A DNA stretch of 64,000 nucleotides from Nitratireductor sp. (GCA_017854535.1 JAFMHL010000022.1:1-64000); one strand, 5' to 3'; numbered from the stretch's first letter, positions 17,723 through 27,839 are shown. Made by a program: numbers and translations. Notes: generated by a model from the letters alone, not told the origin.

Positions 17723-17818
17723 ATGTTACGCATCTTATTAAAAGTCAGCTTTTTTTCATCTATTGTCATGGCTTCCATGATTCCCGATAGCGTTGGAAAT
17801 ATTGCTTCATCAGATTAA
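17723..17818 (+). CDS. Possible 31-aa exported or membrane peptide
   Basis: A 31-codon ORF with a strong Shine-Dalgarno AAGGAG nine bases before the ATG. The peptide opens MLRILLKVSFFSSIVMASMI, a short positively charged and hydrophobic segment like a signal peptide or small membrane anchor. It ends with a polar tail (PDSVGNIASSD). The stop lies 18 bp from the end of the converging MscS gene. No family is recognised. The start signal is the main argument for coding. Confidence 0.35.
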   Translation: MLRILLKVSFFSSIVMASMIPDSVGNIASSD

Positions 17819-17836
17819 TCAGCTTGAGCTCGATGT

Positions 17837-19171
17837 TTATCGCTCGGGCTTCTTCGCTTGAGCTTTCGCCCGTTTAGGGGCTTTTTCAATTATCATTTTT
17901 TCTGGTTGTTTAATAATAATCTCGCGATGCGGGAACGGAATGCCGATGCCATTGGCTTTGAATTGATCCCAAAGTGCAATTAACACCGTTCCGCGAATAT
18001 TGGTTAGGCCATTTTGCGGATCTTTAATCCAAAATCTCAAAACAAAGTTGATGGATGAATCGCCAAATTCAGTCATCCAGCAAACCGGCGCCTTGCGTTT
18101 ACTCACTCTTGAAATATCGGCCAAGGGTTCAAGTGCCAACTTGATGACTTCATGAGGGTCGCTGTCGTAGGAAACGCCGAAGGGTACATCGATACGCACC
18201 AAGTCGTCAGAAAATGACCAATTGACCACCTGTTGCGTGATGAGATCCTCATTTGGAATAAGATATTCTTTGCCATCGCGGGTGATGACGGAAACAAATC
18301 TGGCGCGCAATTCGCGGATCCAGCCAAATGTTTCTCCCAGAGATATTGTGTCCCCAGGCTTGATCGACTTATCAAGCAGAATAATTATGCCAGAAATAAA
18401 GTTTGAGACGACTTTTTGAAGACCAAAGCCCAAACCAACACCGACTGCACCGGAGAAAACGGTTAGGGCAGTTAAGTCGATGCCAATGGCTGATAAAGCC
18501 AGCGCAAGGGCAATGATCATCAATCCAATCTTGATGAATTTACCAATTAAAACCCGCAAAGACGGCGTCAGGTCTTCAATTTTTTGAATACGTGTGTCTG
18601 CAAAATTGCCTGTGAACGAGGCCAGCCAAATCAAACTGACCAACAGAAAGATACCTTTGAGAACAGACAGGACTGATAGACGAAAATCGCCGAGTGTTAA
18701 AGCGATGCTGTCCAACCCCACGGTCACAGTTCCCAGAATTCCTGTGATGCTCATTGCAGCTACGGTCCAACCGATTACGGTTAATGAGCGTGCAAGGAAA
18801 CGACTTCGTATAATCCTAGAGAACACCGCAATGATGAACCAAGCCGCGGCGAGGTCTATTGCAACATCAATGATCCAGGCGCGTGAAGGCCAAGTATTTT
18901 GTTTGATAATTGCAGACGAAATCATTGCCAATGGGATGAAAAACACCCATTCCAACCGCCTGAGGAAAGCCACCAAAACGCGTAAAAGGTCTAGATTACC
19001 TTTGATCTCACGTATTCTATCTTCGAATTTTGGCTCAAGATAATCGGCCAATTTTTTTGCAGCGAAAAACGCGACCAGAATGATGCCCAGTTGATACATC
19101 GTCCATGGATTATAAAGATAAAACCAAAGCGATTTCATCTTGAGTGACAACATTAAATAGGCGGTTTCCAT
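17837..19171 (-). CDS. MscS-family mechanosensitive ion channel
   Basis: A 444-residue integral membrane protein. About five hydrophobic segments in the first 250 residues precede the conserved MscS pore helix region GVGLGFGLQKVVSNFISG and IILLDKSIKPGDTI. A cytoplasmic beta domain follows (TRDGKEYLIPNEDLITQQVV). It ends with a Lys/Arg/Ala-rich tail (KAPKRAKAQAKKPER). It probably opens on membrane tension to release solutes on osmotic downshock. It lies downstream of psuG on the same strand, about 80 bp away. Confidence 0.9.
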   Translation of the reverse strand: METAYLMLSLKMKSLWFYLYNPWTMYQLGIILVAFFAAKKLADYLEPKFEDRIREIKGNLDLLRVLVAFLRRLEWVFFIPLAMISSAIIKQNTWPSRAWIIDVAIDLAAAWFIIAVFSRIIRSRFLARSLTVIGWTVAAMSITGILGTVTVGLDSIALTLGDFRLSVLSVLKGIFLLVSLIWLASFTGNFADTRIQKIEDLTPSLRVLIGKFIKIGLMIIALALALSAIGIDLTALTVFSGAVGVGLGFGLQKVVSNFISGIIILLDKSIKPGDTISLGETFGWIRELRARFVSVITRDGKEYLIPNEDLITQQVVNWSFSDDLVRIDVPFGVSYDSDPHEVIKLALEPLADISRVSKRKAPVCWMTEFGDSSINFVLRFWIKDPQNGLTNIRGTVLIALWDQFKANGIGIPFPHREIIIKQPEKMIIEKAPKRAKAQAKKPER

Positions 19172-19252
19172 GGTTTAGTAATTCTCCTTGGAACCATCAT
19201 GACCTGATTTGTTTTAAAAACAAAGTCTGTTCCTAGACTTCGAGGATAGCAT

Positions 19253-20155
19253 TCAACAATGTTTGGCTATTTGCGCAGCAAGTTGTGCGTTGTTTCTGAT
19301 CAAAGCTATGTTTGTAACCAGAGAACGGCCATTTGTAATCTCAAACATGTGCCCCAAAAGAAACGGCGTTACTTTTTTACCGCTAATCCCGCGTGCGTCT
19401 GCTTCTTTGATAGCTGTATTGATGAAACTTGCAATTTCGCTAGCAGGAATTTCGCTTTCGGTTGGGACGGGATTGGTAACCAGCATGGCGCCATGTTGGT
19501 TGATGGCGCGACGCATTTTCCATAATTCTCCGATGGCTTCAGGGGCATCAAGGCGAAGAGGGGCTTTTACGCCGCTTTGGCGCGACCAGAACGCTGGCAA
19601 CTCATCTGTTTGATAGCCGATAACAGGAACGCCTTCAGTCTCCAAGACTTCCACGGTTTTTTCAATATCCAGAATTGCTTTTGCGCCAGCGCACACAGTG
19701 ATGACATTGGTGCGTCCAAGTTCATTCAGATCTGCTGATATGTCGAAACTGGTTTCAGCGCCTTTGTGGACACCTCCGATGCCGCCTGTTGCAAAAACCT
19801 GAATGCCTGCCAATTCAGCGGCCATCATGGTAGCCGCAACTGTGGTCGAGCCAATCCGTTTTTTTGACAAAGCATAAGCAAGGTCTGCACGCGAAAGCTT
19901 CATGGAATTTTTCGATTTTGCCAGCCATTCCAGCTGCTCTTTGCTGAGACCAATGTGAATGAAGCCATCGAATACAGCTATAGTTGCTGGAATAGCGCCA
20001 TTATCGCGGACATCCTGTTCAACTTGTTGGGCGGTTTCTAAGTTTTGTGGCCAAGGCATGCCATGGGTAACGATGGTCGATTCGAGAGCCACCACAGGCA
20101 TTTTCTTTTTGAGTGCTGATTCTATTTCAGGTGAAATTTTTAATATAGACGTCAT
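19253..20155 (-). CDS. psuG: Pseudouridine-5'-phosphate glycosidase (PsuG)
   Basis: Cleaves pseudouridine 5'-phosphate to uracil and ribose 5-phosphate. The 300-residue product has the family length and hallmark segments VALESTIVTHGMPWPQNLET, TIAVFDGFIHIGL and ATGGIGGVHKGAETSFDISA. It overlaps the end of the PfkB kinase gene (ATGA), so the kinase and glycosidase form a coupled pseudouridine catabolic pair. Confidence 0.93.
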   Translation of the reverse strand: MTSILKISPEIESALKKKMPVVALESTIVTHGMPWPQNLETAQQVEQDVRDNGAIPATIAVFDGFIHIGLSKEQLEWLAKSKNSMKLSRADLAYALSKKRIGSTTVAATMMAAELAGIQVFATGGIGGVHKGAETSFDISADLNELGRTNVITVCAGAKAILDIEKTVEVLETEGVPVIGYQTDELPAFWSRQSGVKAPLRLDAPEAIGELWKMRRAINQHGAMLVTNPVPTESEIPASEIASFINTAIKEADARGISGKKVTPFLLGHMFEITNGRSLVTNIALIRNNAQLAAQIAKHC

Positions 20156-21057
20156 TTCAGTTTTGGTCCTTCCACGGCCAGCTTGGGGCTGAACGGGCCG
20201 TCATGGGTTAGGGAATAGGCTGCAACTTGATTGGAGAAAGAAACCGCATCAGGAAAAGTTTTACCAAAAGCCAATGCGGCAAGAACTGCTCCCGCTAACG
20301 CATCGCCAGCGCCATTTACATCCATCAAGTTTTCAATTTTTTGTGGTATGACTTCACCAATTTTACCATCATGCCAATAGATCAATCTATCTGCGCCTTG
20401 AGATATGGTTCCAGCTGAAGCACCTTGATTGATTGCCCAAGCTGCGAGCTCATGGGCGTTAGAATGATCATGGCCAGATAAAATCCGGGCTTCACCTAGA
20501 TTAGTAAATAGGCAGTCTACCTGGCCTAATATTGGAAGAAGTCGGCGGGCTTTTGCAGGTGAAATTGTTGCGGCTGCCAAGAAGCTTGCTTTGTCAGCAC
20601 TAGCTAACAATAAAGACTCTTCAAGATTTGCATTTAGAAAGAGGCCCATATCGTTTTTTAGATGTTCGCTTAAATGTCTCTTTATCCAATCGTTATCAAT
20701 CACGTTGTAAATTGCCAGATCTGAAGCACCTATGACGATATCACCAAGCGGTTCGAAAATAGCCGTGTAGTTTCCTGTTGGTTGTTCATTGGTTTGAATA
20801 AGTGCGGAGCGGATATTCCTTTGTTTGCAGATTTCTACAAGATGCTGGCCGTTTAGGTCATCGCCTATGGGGCTAAGTAAGGTAACGTTTAATCCAAGTG
20901 CTGATGCTGTGCTGGCAGAATTGAGAGCGGAACCGCCGGGGATGTTTTCAATTTTTGCGGGATTGGAGACACCCATCACGGCTGGCTGGTTCAACCGCAT
21001 GATCTGATCAAAATGCGCACCGCATAGAAAAACGTAATCTTTTGGAGTAGGGCGCAA
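20152..21057 (-). CDS. psuK: PfkB-family kinase, probable pseudouridine kinase
   Basis: A 301-residue ribokinase-like sugar kinase. It shows the N-terminal GGSALNSASTASALGLNV and the C-terminal PfkB signature DVNGAGDALAGAVLAALAFG with the catalytic Asp. Coupling to psuG makes pseudouridine the likely substrate. The start appears to be a TTG at 21057, separated by one base from the moeA stop (TGA-G-TTG). No in-frame ATG is available before conserved sequence. It continues the moaC-moeA transcription unit, where Rhizobiales more often carry lexA. Confidence 0.87.
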   Translation of the reverse strand: MRPTPKDYVFLCGAHFDQIMRLNQPAVMGVSNPAKIENIPGGSALNSASTASALGLNVTLLSPIGDDLNGQHLVEICKQRNIRSALIQTNEQPTGNYTAIFEPLGDIVIGASDLAIYNVIDNDWIKRHLSEHLKNDMGLFLNANLEESLLLASADKASFLAAATISPAKARRLLPILGQVDCLFTNLGEARILSGHDHSNAHELAAWAINQGASAGTISQGADRLIYWHDGKIGEVIPQKIENLMDVNGAGDALAGAVLAALAFGKTFPDAVSFSNQVAAYSLTHDGPFSPKLAVEGPKLK

Positions 21058-21058
21058 C

Positions 21059-22315
21059 TCAAATATCCCGCAACATGATTACCTGTGTTGCTTCACCTAC
21101 TTTGGCACTTGGTGCTTTGATTGCTCTAATAATCAGGCAATCCGCTTTTGCCAGCGTAGCCAACATGGAACTATCTTGTTTGGGAAATGGAGCAACAAGT
21201 ATCTCTCCATTTTTTCCACGCCTTGCAATGCCGCGCATATAGTCTTCGCGTTCGTCATTCGCAAGCAAGTCACAATCGAATATCGCCGTAACAGGCTGAA
21301 CCGTTTGGGCTGGATATCCGCCTAACAAACGGATTAAAGGACGCAAATAAATGTGGCTGGATACAAGGCTGGAAACCGGATTTCCCGCAAGGCCAAAAAA
21401 GCGTCGCGTTTTGCCTCCTATTTCAGCTTTGCCAAAGATGACGGGCTTTCCCGGTCTCATGGCGATTTTCACAAAGGAGAAAACAAAGCCGAAACTTTCC
21501 ATCACTGGTTTGACAAGATCATGATCGCCAACCGATGCGCCGCCGGAAGTCACAATAAGATCAGCACCATTTTCCAATGCTTGGGATATTTTTTGTTGGA
21601 GCGCTTCGATTGTATCAAGAGCAATTCCTAGATTGTCTACTTCAGCGCCAGCATCTGCAGCAATCGCCGCGACACCGAATGTGTTGGACGCAATGATTTG
21701 ACCAGATTTAGCTGCTTGTCCGGGCAACACAAGTTCATCGCCAGTCGCTATGATGGCGATCTTCGGCTTTTGATAAACCTCTACGACAGGATGATTCATA
21801 CTTGCAGCTAATGAAAGGCTTTGCGGATCAAGGACAGTTCCTCTTGTCAGCAATGTTTGACCCTGTTGGAAATCCAAACCTGCCTGACGCACAAATTTTC
21901 CGAGGTCAGCGGTTTCAAGAATGGTAATAAGATCACCATCTGCGCGAACATTTTCCTGAATAATAATTGTGTCACAGTCATCAGGAACTGGTGCGCCTGT
22001 GAAAATACGTATGCACTCTCCTTTACCAACACTTCCGTCAAAAGGATGTCCTGCAGCCGTTTCTCCTATTAAATTGAGAACGGTTTCATTCCCGATTAAA
22101 TCGCTATGGCGAATTGCATAGCCATCCATCGCTGAGGCTGGAAAAGGAGGTTGGGTGCGCTTCGCCTTTAAGTCTTCAGCCAAGACACGATTGCTTGCAG
22201 AGGCTAGATCAATGCGCTCGCTACCAACTGGTTCCACATCTTCCAACACAAGCTGCAAAGCCTTAGGCGCGGGGACCAGACCATGATGCAAAATATTGGG
22301 ATCTGCACCTGCCAA
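21059..22315 (-). CDS. moeA: Molybdopterin molybdotransferase (MoeA)
   Basis: Inserts molybdate into adenylylated molybdopterin to form molybdenum cofactor. The product shows SAMDGYAIR, RIFTGAPVPDDCDTIIIQE, TSGGASVGDHD and GLAGNPVSSLVSSHIYLRP, all classical MoeA. The open frame extends 43 codons further upstream into moaC, but I choose the TTG at 22315. It sits one base after the moaC stop (TGA-G-TTG), has AAAGG upstream and gives a typical 418-residue MoeA. ATG alternatives at 22405 or 22381 would need a long overlap with moaC. Confidence 0.9.
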   Translation of the reverse strand: MAGADPNILHHGLVPAPKALQLVLEDVEPVGSERIDLASASNRVLAEDLKAKRTQPPFPASAMDGYAIRHSDLIGNETVLNLIGETAAGHPFDGSVGKGECIRIFTGAPVPDDCDTIIIQENVRADGDLITILETADLGKFVRQAGLDFQQGQTLLTRGTVLDPQSLSLAASMNHPVVEVYQKPKIAIIATGDELVLPGQAAKSGQIIASNTFGVAAIAADAGAEVDNLGIALDTIEALQQKISQALENGADLIVTSGGASVGDHDLVKPVMESFGFVFSFVKIAMRPGKPVIFGKAEIGGKTRRFFGLAGNPVSSLVSSHIYLRPLIRLLGGYPAQTVQPVTAIFDCDLLANDEREDYMRGIARRGKNGEILVAPFPKQDSSMLATLAKADCLIIRAIKAPSAKVGEATQVIMLRDI

Positions 22316-22316
22316 C

Positions 22317-22826
22317 TCAACTACCTTTGCGTTCCAGCGAACCAGTTTCGCTTTGAGACCAGTGGCCGGATTTGCCGCCATATTTTTCAACAACTTTGAT
22401 ATCATTGATCTGCATTCCGCGATCAACGGCCTTGGCCATGTCATAGATTGTCAACAAAGCAACGGAACACGCCGTTAGCGCTTCCATTTCAACGCCTGTT
22501 TTGCCGGTTAGCTTGGCTGTTGTCGTCACGCGCAGTCCTGGCAATTCTTTATCAGGCACAATGTCCACGGATACTTTGTCCAATGCCAGCGGATGACAGA
22601 GTGGAATTAAGTCTGATGTTTTCTTGGCAGCCATAATGCCTGCAATGCGGGCCGTAGCAAGCACATCGCCTTTTTTGGCATTGCCATCCAAAATCATTGC
22701 AAGCGTATCAGGATCCATCACGATGGAGCCTGTCGCAGATGCAGAGCGAGAGGTTGTATCCTTTTCGCCAACATCCACCATATGGGCATCGCCAGCGTCT
22801 GTGATATGGGAAAGTTTATCTGCCAT
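22317..22826 (-). CDS. moaC: Cyclic pyranopterin monophosphate synthase (MoaC)
   Basis: Converts the MoaA product to cyclic pyranopterin monophosphate in molybdenum cofactor synthesis. The 169-residue protein has [37 protein letters not shown] and the C-terminal GGKSGHW, followed by a 16-residue tail. It starts one base after the trpC stop (TGA-T-ATG) in the ppiD-trpD-trpC-moaC-moeA string, a conserved alphaproteobacterial order. Confidence 0.95.
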   Translation of the reverse strand: MADKLSHITDAGDAHMVDVGEKDTTSRSASATGSIVMDPDTLAMILDGNAKKGDVLATARIAGIMAAKKTSDLIPLCHPLALDKVSVDIVPDKELPGLRVTTTAKLTGKTGVEMEALTACSVALLTIYDMAKAVDRGMQINDIKVVEKYGGKSGHWSQSETGSLERKGS

Positions 22827-22827
22827 A

Positions 22828-23637
22828 TCAGGCTGCTTTCGCCGGATTTGCCAGCAGTGCTTTGGTGGCTGATTCCACGTCCTGTTGGCGCATCAGGCTC
22901 TCACCGATGAGGAATGTTCTGATATTTGAACGGGCCATTCTTGATAAATCTGAAGAAGTCGACAGGCCGCTTTCACCAACTAAAAGTTTTCCTGATGGAA
23001 CCATAGATGCCAAACGTTCGCTTGTTGCGATATCTGTCTCGAAGGTTTTCAAATTACGATTGTTCACGCCGATCAATTCAGATTTCAAATGGGTTAGGGC
23101 GCGTTCCATTTCTGGTTCGTCATGGACTTCGATCAATACATCCATGCCAAGTTCAAAAGCTTTTTCTTCCAACGCTTTGGCTTCTTCATTTGTCAAAGCT
23201 GCCATGATGATCAAAATACAATCACCGCCCCAAGCGCGCGCTTCATAGCATTGGTAGGGTTCGAACATAAAATCTTTGCGCAGTGCCGGAATGGAAACCG
23301 CATCGCGTGCCTCGGTTAAAAAGCTAGGAGAACCTTGAAACGAAGGTTGATCTGTTAAAACAGACAGACAGGCTGCCCCGCCATTTTCATAGGCTTTTGC
23401 CAATACGGGCGGATTGAAATCCTCGCGGATCAATCCTTTTGACGGGCTGGCCTTTTTGATTTCAGCAATCAAGGCATATTGCCCTGCTGAAATTTTTGCT
23501 TTGAGAGCATTGGCAAATCCGCGAGGTTTGCTTTGCTCGTAAATCAATGCCTTAAGATCAGCGATAGAATGTTTGGCTTTGGCCGCTGCAATTTCTTGGC
23601 GCTTATAGGCTTCGATTTTTTGAAGGATATCTGCCAT
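22828..23637 (-). CDS. trpC: Indole-3-glycerol phosphate synthase (TrpC)
   Basis: Closes the indole ring in tryptophan synthesis. The 269-residue TIM-barrel protein carries [39 protein letters not shown], the catalytic Glu region [16 protein letters not shown] and [16 protein letters not shown]. It follows trpD by 3 bp and is translated into moaC almost without a gap. Confidence 0.96.
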   Translation of the reverse strand: MADILQKIEAYKRQEIAAAKAKHSIADLKALIYEQSKPRGFANALKAKISAGQYALIAEIKKASPSKGLIREDFNPPVLAKAYENGGAACLSVLTDQPSFQGSPSFLTEARDAVSIPALRKDFMFEPYQCYEARAWGGDCILIIMAALTNEEAKALEEKAFELGMDVLIEVHDEPEMERALTHLKSELIGVNNRNLKTFETDIATSERLASMVPSGKLLVGESGLSTSSDLSRMARSNIRTFLIGESLMRQQDVESATKALLANPAKAA

Positions 23638-23640
23638 TGG

Positions 23641-24660
23641 TCAGGAATTCCCGCGATTGCTGGAAATCACCAACTGATCGAGAGCGGCTTTGGCTTTTCC
23701 CTCATCGATCGCTTTAGATGCAATTTGAACGCCATCCATCAGATCACTGGCTTTATCTGCGATCACCAAAGATGATGCAGCATTCATCAACACCATATCG
23801 CGATAGGCGGAAGGAACGCCATTGAGTAAATCAGTCAGTGCTTTTGCGTTATAAGACGCATCTCCGCCGGCGATGGCATCAGCAGATTGCACCTTGAAAC
23901 CGAAGTCAACTGGCGTGACTTCCTTGGGCAAGACTTTACCATCTGAAAGTTCAGCAATATGGGTTTCGCCGGTTATGGTCATTTCATCAAAGCCATCCCC
24001 ATGCACGACCCAAACCTTCTCAGAGCCAAGCTCACGCAAAACCTTTGCTGCAGTGATCAACCATTTTGGTGAGAATACGCCGAGCAATTGGCGCTTTACA
24101 CCAGCGGGGTTACACATGGGGCCAAGTAAATTAAAAATAGTCCTGGTGCCAAGCTCTGCTCTAGCAGGGCCAACAAAACGCATCGCCGAGTGGTGGGCGG
24201 GGGCGAACATAAAGCCTATATTTGCTTCATTGATGCAATCGCTAATCTGGTCCGGTGACAGATCGAGATTTACACCAAGAGCGATCAAAACGTCAGCAGC
24301 TCCAGATTTTGAAGATAAGGCGCGGTTGCCATGTTTTGCGACTTTGACACCACAACCCGCGACGACCAAGCCTGTAGCGGTTGAAACGTTTAACGAGCCT
24401 TTGGCATCGCCGCCTGTTCCCACAATGTCGATGGCTCCATCTGGGGCATCAACGGTGAGCATTTTCGCGCGCATGGCCCGAATAGCACCCACAAATTCAT
24501 CATCGCTTTCACCGCGCACACGAAGCGCCATGAGAAATCCGCCGATTTGTGAAGGAGTGGCATCACCCGACATCAATATGGAAAAAGCCGACTGTGTTTC
24601 ATCACTTGTCAGACTGTTTCCATCTGCAACTTTCGCAATATAGTCTTTGAGATTACTCAC
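23641..24660 (-). CDS. trpD: Anthranilate phosphoribosyltransferase (TrpD)
   Basis: Transfers the phosphoribosyl group of PRPP to anthranilate. The 339-residue product has the glycine-rich PRPP loop [40 protein letters not shown] and [16 protein letters not shown], all TrpD-specific. It lies 15 bp downstream of ppiD and is coupled to trpC. Confidence 0.96.
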   Translation of the reverse strand: MSNLKDYIAKVADGNSLTSDETQSAFSILMSGDATPSQIGGFLMALRVRGESDDEFVGAIRAMRAKMLTVDAPDGAIDIVGTGGDAKGSLNVSTATGLVVAGCGVKVAKHGNRALSSKSGAADVLIALGVNLDLSPDQISDCINEANIGFMFAPAHHSAMRFVGPARAELGTRTIFNLLGPMCNPAGVKRQLLGVFSPKWLITAAKVLRELGSEKVWVVHGDGFDEMTITGETHIAELSDGKVLPKEVTPVDFGFKVQSADAIAGGDASYNAKALTDLLNGVPSAYRDMVLMNAASSLVIADKASDLMDGVQIASKAIDEGKAKAALDQLVISSNRGNS

Positions 24661-24675
24661 AAAACCATTCCTATA

Positions 24676-26589
24676 TTAATATCCAGAATTGTAGCTTAGA
24701 GCAGCTTCAATGGCCTGACGGTTGATCTCAACGTTTTGGTCCTGTTGGATACGCGCAATCAACTGGTTGACGACATCATCGCTTAGCAATGTGTTGAACT
24801 GGGTTTTTTCTTCATCCGTGATAGACGTTGTTTCGCCAGCCTGAACGTCTGAAACCATTGCAACGATTCTGCTTGTTCCGCTTTCACCTGGTACAATGAT
24901 CGCATCTCCCTTAGGAATGTTAAAGCCGGAACTAATTGCCTGTTGGGGAAGGCCAATTGCCGTTCCATTGCGCTTCACAGCAGGGGTTTGTTGTGCAATT
25001 CGCAATGGTGCGTTTTCAACAAACGGTAGTAATTCATAAATTACAGCGTTGAACGCTTCGCCTGAAGCCACTTTTCCACGAACAGACTCGGCAAGCGCTT
25101 CAACTGCTTTGGACGTTTCTTCAGCCAACCAGTCGGATTTGACGTTGTCTAATACTTCCTCAAAGGTTTTTTGACGCTCAGCCGTAATGCCAGCAACTTC
25201 AAACCAGACAAAACCATTGGTGCCCAATGAGATTGGATCAGCCTCAACGCCTTCATCTGTATCGAAGGCCGCTGCAAGCAATTCACGTGATTGAGGCAAA
25301 TCATTGATGATGTTGCCTTCTGGATCACGCGAAGTGCGGTCTACCGCTTCAACGATGCGCATTTTCAGATTGGCTGCTTCAGCAGCATTGGCCAGTGGTT
25401 CACCAGCAGCGCGCTCGTCTTCCAACTTGTCATGGGTTTCAAAAATATCATTGGCCGCTGTGGTAAGCGCGATGGCTTTTCGAATTTCAGCCTCAACTTC
25501 GCTAAGTGGTTTAGTTTCACCAGCTTCAATCGCAGTGACACGCAAGAGAACCTTACCGAACAATCCGTCCACAAGCTCACTTGGCTGGTTAGGCTCAAGG
25601 GCAAAAACAGCGTCTGCAATTTTGGTGTCAGGAATGGCATCCTTTGCCAAAGTACCCAAAGCGATATCGGCCGCTGTTTTACCTTCTGATGCAACAATCT
25701 CGTCAAAGGTCTTGCCCGAATTCAATGCTTCTACTGCAGCATCTGCTTTAGCGGGGTCTGTGAATACCAATTGTTCAATCGTGCGCTTTTCGGCACTGGA
25801 AAAGCCTGCTTTGCGAGCTTCGTAATCAGCCTCAATCTCTTCTTTGGTAACGGCTGCTTCATCAGCAATGTCAGATGCCTGCAATGTAACGATGTTCAGC
25901 TTACGAAATTCGGGAGCCATATAATTTTCAAGATTGGCTTCGTAATATGTTTTCAACGCATCGTCGGTAGGGTCAGCGATTGGCGCAATGTCTTTGTCGG
26001 TTAGTTCAACAAATTCGAACTTGCGTTCTTCGGACTGGAATTTACCCAAAAGCTTCCAATAAGCATCCGGCAGACTTATTTCACCAGCAGTGCCTTCAAT
26101 GATCTGGTTTCTGACGGCGACGGCTTTGCGTGTTTGGATATATTCATCTTCTCGCATTCCAACGGAACGTAAAACTTGTTGAAGCTGAGCTCTTGAAAAT
26201 TGTCCTGTTGCATCACGGAAAGAAGCGTCTTCGCCAATCATGGTAGCCAGTTTGTCTTTGGACAGGCTCAATCCCATGTCGTTCGCACTTTCATCAAGTA
26301 GTGCTCCGCTTACCAATTGGGTCAGGACATTTGTGCCAACACCAAAGCTATCTGCTTGCTCTCGCGTAATTCTGCTGCCGATCTGCCGCTGGACTTGGTC
26401 AAGTTGACGGTCATAAGCAAGGCGGTATTCCACTTGCCCAACATTGGTGTCGCCAACCGATATCACCGAGCTGCCGCTGCTTTGTAACATGGAACCGGAC
26501 ACGCCCCATACGGCAAAACTGGCAACCAATAATACGAGTAGGGTTTTTGCTACCCAGCCTTTGGTCGCGTTTCGAAGCATACTCAGCAT
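24676..26589 (-). CDS. ppiD: PpiD-like membrane-anchored peptidyl-prolyl isomerase
   Basis: A 637-residue periplasmic chaperone anchored by one N-terminal segment (WVAKTLLVLLVASFAVWGVS, about residues 12-31). A SurA/PpiD-like N-domain follows, with DTNVGQVEYRLAYDRQLDQV, then a central parvulin-type rotamase region and a long C-terminal domain. It likely assists proteins leaving the Sec channel. I chose the ATG at 26589, which has CAGGAA about 7 bases upstream, over a frame opening 15 codons earlier. It heads the trpD-trpC-moaC-moeA-psuK-psuG string. Confidence 0.85.
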   Translation of the reverse strand: MLSMLRNATKGWVAKTLLVLLVASFAVWGVSGSMLQSSGSSVISVGDTNVGQVEYRLAYDRQLDQVQRQIGSRITREQADSFGVGTNVLTQLVSGALLDESANDMGLSLSKDKLATMIGEDASFRDATGQFSRAQLQQVLRSVGMREDEYIQTRKAVAVRNQIIEGTAGEISLPDAYWKLLGKFQSEERKFEFVELTDKDIAPIADPTDDALKTYYEANLENYMAPEFRKLNIVTLQASDIADEAAVTKEEIEADYEARKAGFSSAEKRTIEQLVFTDPAKADAAVEALNSGKTFDEIVASEGKTAADIALGTLAKDAIPDTKIADAVFALEPNQPSELVDGLFGKVLLRVTAIEAGETKPLSEVEAEIRKAIALTTAANDIFETHDKLEDERAAGEPLANAAEAANLKMRIVEAVDRTSRDPEGNIINDLPQSRELLAAAFDTDEGVEADPISLGTNGFVWFEVAGITAERQKTFEEVLDNVKSDWLAEETSKAVEALAESVRGKVASGEAFNAVIYELLPFVENAPLRIAQQTPAVKRNGTAIGLPQQAISSGFNIPKGDAIIVPGESGTSRIVAMVSDVQAGETTSITDEEKTQFNTLLSDDVVNQLIARIQQDQNVEINRQAIEAALSYNSGY

Positions 26590-26863
26590 GTGACATTCCT
26601 GTTTTTGAAATTGGGCCAGTTCAAAACAGGCCAATTTGTTTTTGATTTGGATTGTGTATAAAGAACAAGTGCGGTGTTCTCAACACTTAGTCAGACATAA
26701 AACCGCAATGCCAATGACAAATTTTTTATCTCATTTTAAGACGATTTTCTTAGATCTAAACTCTTAGGTGATTTGCCCTTGGTTGAATTGACAGGCCATA
26801 TGAACGTGCTATCGCCAATCAGTAACAAATTGAACCATATGTGAGAACTGAAGAGGAAGCGCT
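26590..26863. promoter_or_regulatory. Divergent promoter region between ppiD and tpiA
   Basis: No gene seen. A TTGACA at about 26789 could be the tpiA -35, but the matching -10 is poor (TATCGC about 16 bases on). A GAGGAAG Shine-Dalgarno precedes tpiA. Confidence 0.35.
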
Positions 26864-27631
26864 ATGACGCCTGGAATTAAGCCGTTAGTGGCAGGAAATT
26901 GGAAAATGAATGGCGTTTTGGCCAGCCTTTCCGAACTCCAATTGTTGAATTCAGGTTTCAGTGTGGAACTTCAAAGCAAGATCGACATGTTGGTTTGTGT
27001 TCCGGCAAGTCTGTTGTTTCCTGCGAGCGATGCGACAAAGTCAAGCGCAGTGCAAATTGGAGCGCAGGATTGCCATAAAAACCTATCAGGAGCGCATACA
27101 GGCGATATTTCTGTTGAGATGATTTCGGATGTAGGCGGCAGTGCAGTTCTGGTAGGTCATTCAGAACGCAGAACTGACCATCATGAAACCAATGCGGTTG
27201 TGCTTGAAAAAGCTAAAACGGCTTTGGCTCATGGCCTGCAAACAGTGATTTGCATCGGCGAGACTGAGGCTGAGAAAAGGGTAGGGACTACGCTCGATGT
27301 TTTGAAGTCGCAAATGGCAGGCTCCATTCCTGATGCTTGGGAAAAAGGTGAGATGATTGTGGCGTATGAGCCAGTTTGGGCAATTGGTAGCGGATTAACC
27401 CCAACGGCTGAAGATGTGCGTGCTGCCCACAAATTTATGCGAGACGAATTGGTCGTTCGCTTTGGTGAACAGGGTGCAAAGACAAGATTGCTTTATGGTG
27501 GGTCCGTCAAACCAGCCAATGCAGTGGAGTTGATGTCTATTAAGAATGTCGATGGGGCGCTGGTTGGTGGAGCCAGCCTGAAAGCTGCAGATTTCTTAGG
27601 GATTGCCGCAGCTTATGAGACGATTGCTTGA
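26864..27631 (+). CDS. tpiA: Triose-phosphate isomerase (TpiA)
   Basis: Interconverts dihydroxyacetone phosphate and glyceraldehyde 3-phosphate. The 255-residue protein has AGNWKMNG with the active-site Lys, VGHSERR with the catalytic His, AYEPVWAIGSG with the catalytic Glu, and the phosphate loop LLYGGSVKPANA. Divergent from ppiD, as is common in Rhizobiales. An imperfect hairpin follows at 27661-27684. Confidence 0.97.
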   Translation: MTPGIKPLVAGNWKMNGVLASLSELQLLNSGFSVELQSKIDMLVCVPASLLFPASDATKSSAVQIGAQDCHKNLSGAHTGDISVEMISDVGGSAVLVGHSERRTDHHETNAVVLEKAKTALAHGLQTVICIGETEAEKRVGTTLDVLKSQMAGSIPDAWEKGEMIVAYEPVWAIGSGLTPTAEDVRAAHKFMRDELVVRFGEQGAKTRLLYGGSVKPANAVELMSIKNVDGALVGGASLKAADFLGIAAAYETIA

Positions 27632-27660
27632 AGTAAAGATACGGGCGAGACTGCTCTTAA

Positions 27661-27684
27661 CAAGGGTGCAAAAATAGCACCTTG
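27661..27684 (+). terminator. Weak hairpin after tpiA
   Basis: CAAGGGTGC and GCACCTTG pair with one bulged G across an AT loop, 30 bp after the tpiA stop. There is no U-run, so terminator activity is uncertain. Confidence 0.35.
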
Positions 27685-27809
27685 AAAGGGCGTATATTAA
27701 TAGCCAACTAATTATCAATTCATATACTAGGGTTATCACAGCATTTTTAGGCTGAATTGCCCTTTATTTTGGCTTCTGCCTCCTGTAGAAGACGGCAAAA
27801 TCAAATGAT

Positions 27810-27839
27810 TTAGGCATTGCTGTGAGCATTGATGCCTAA
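27810..27839 (+). promoter_or_regulatory. Inverted repeat in the secG leader
   Basis: TTAGGCAT (27810-27817) and ATGCCTAA (27832-27839) are perfect 8-base arms separated by 14 bases, ending 28 bp before the chosen secG ATG. It could be a leader hairpin or a protein-binding site. Function unknown. Confidence 0.3.
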
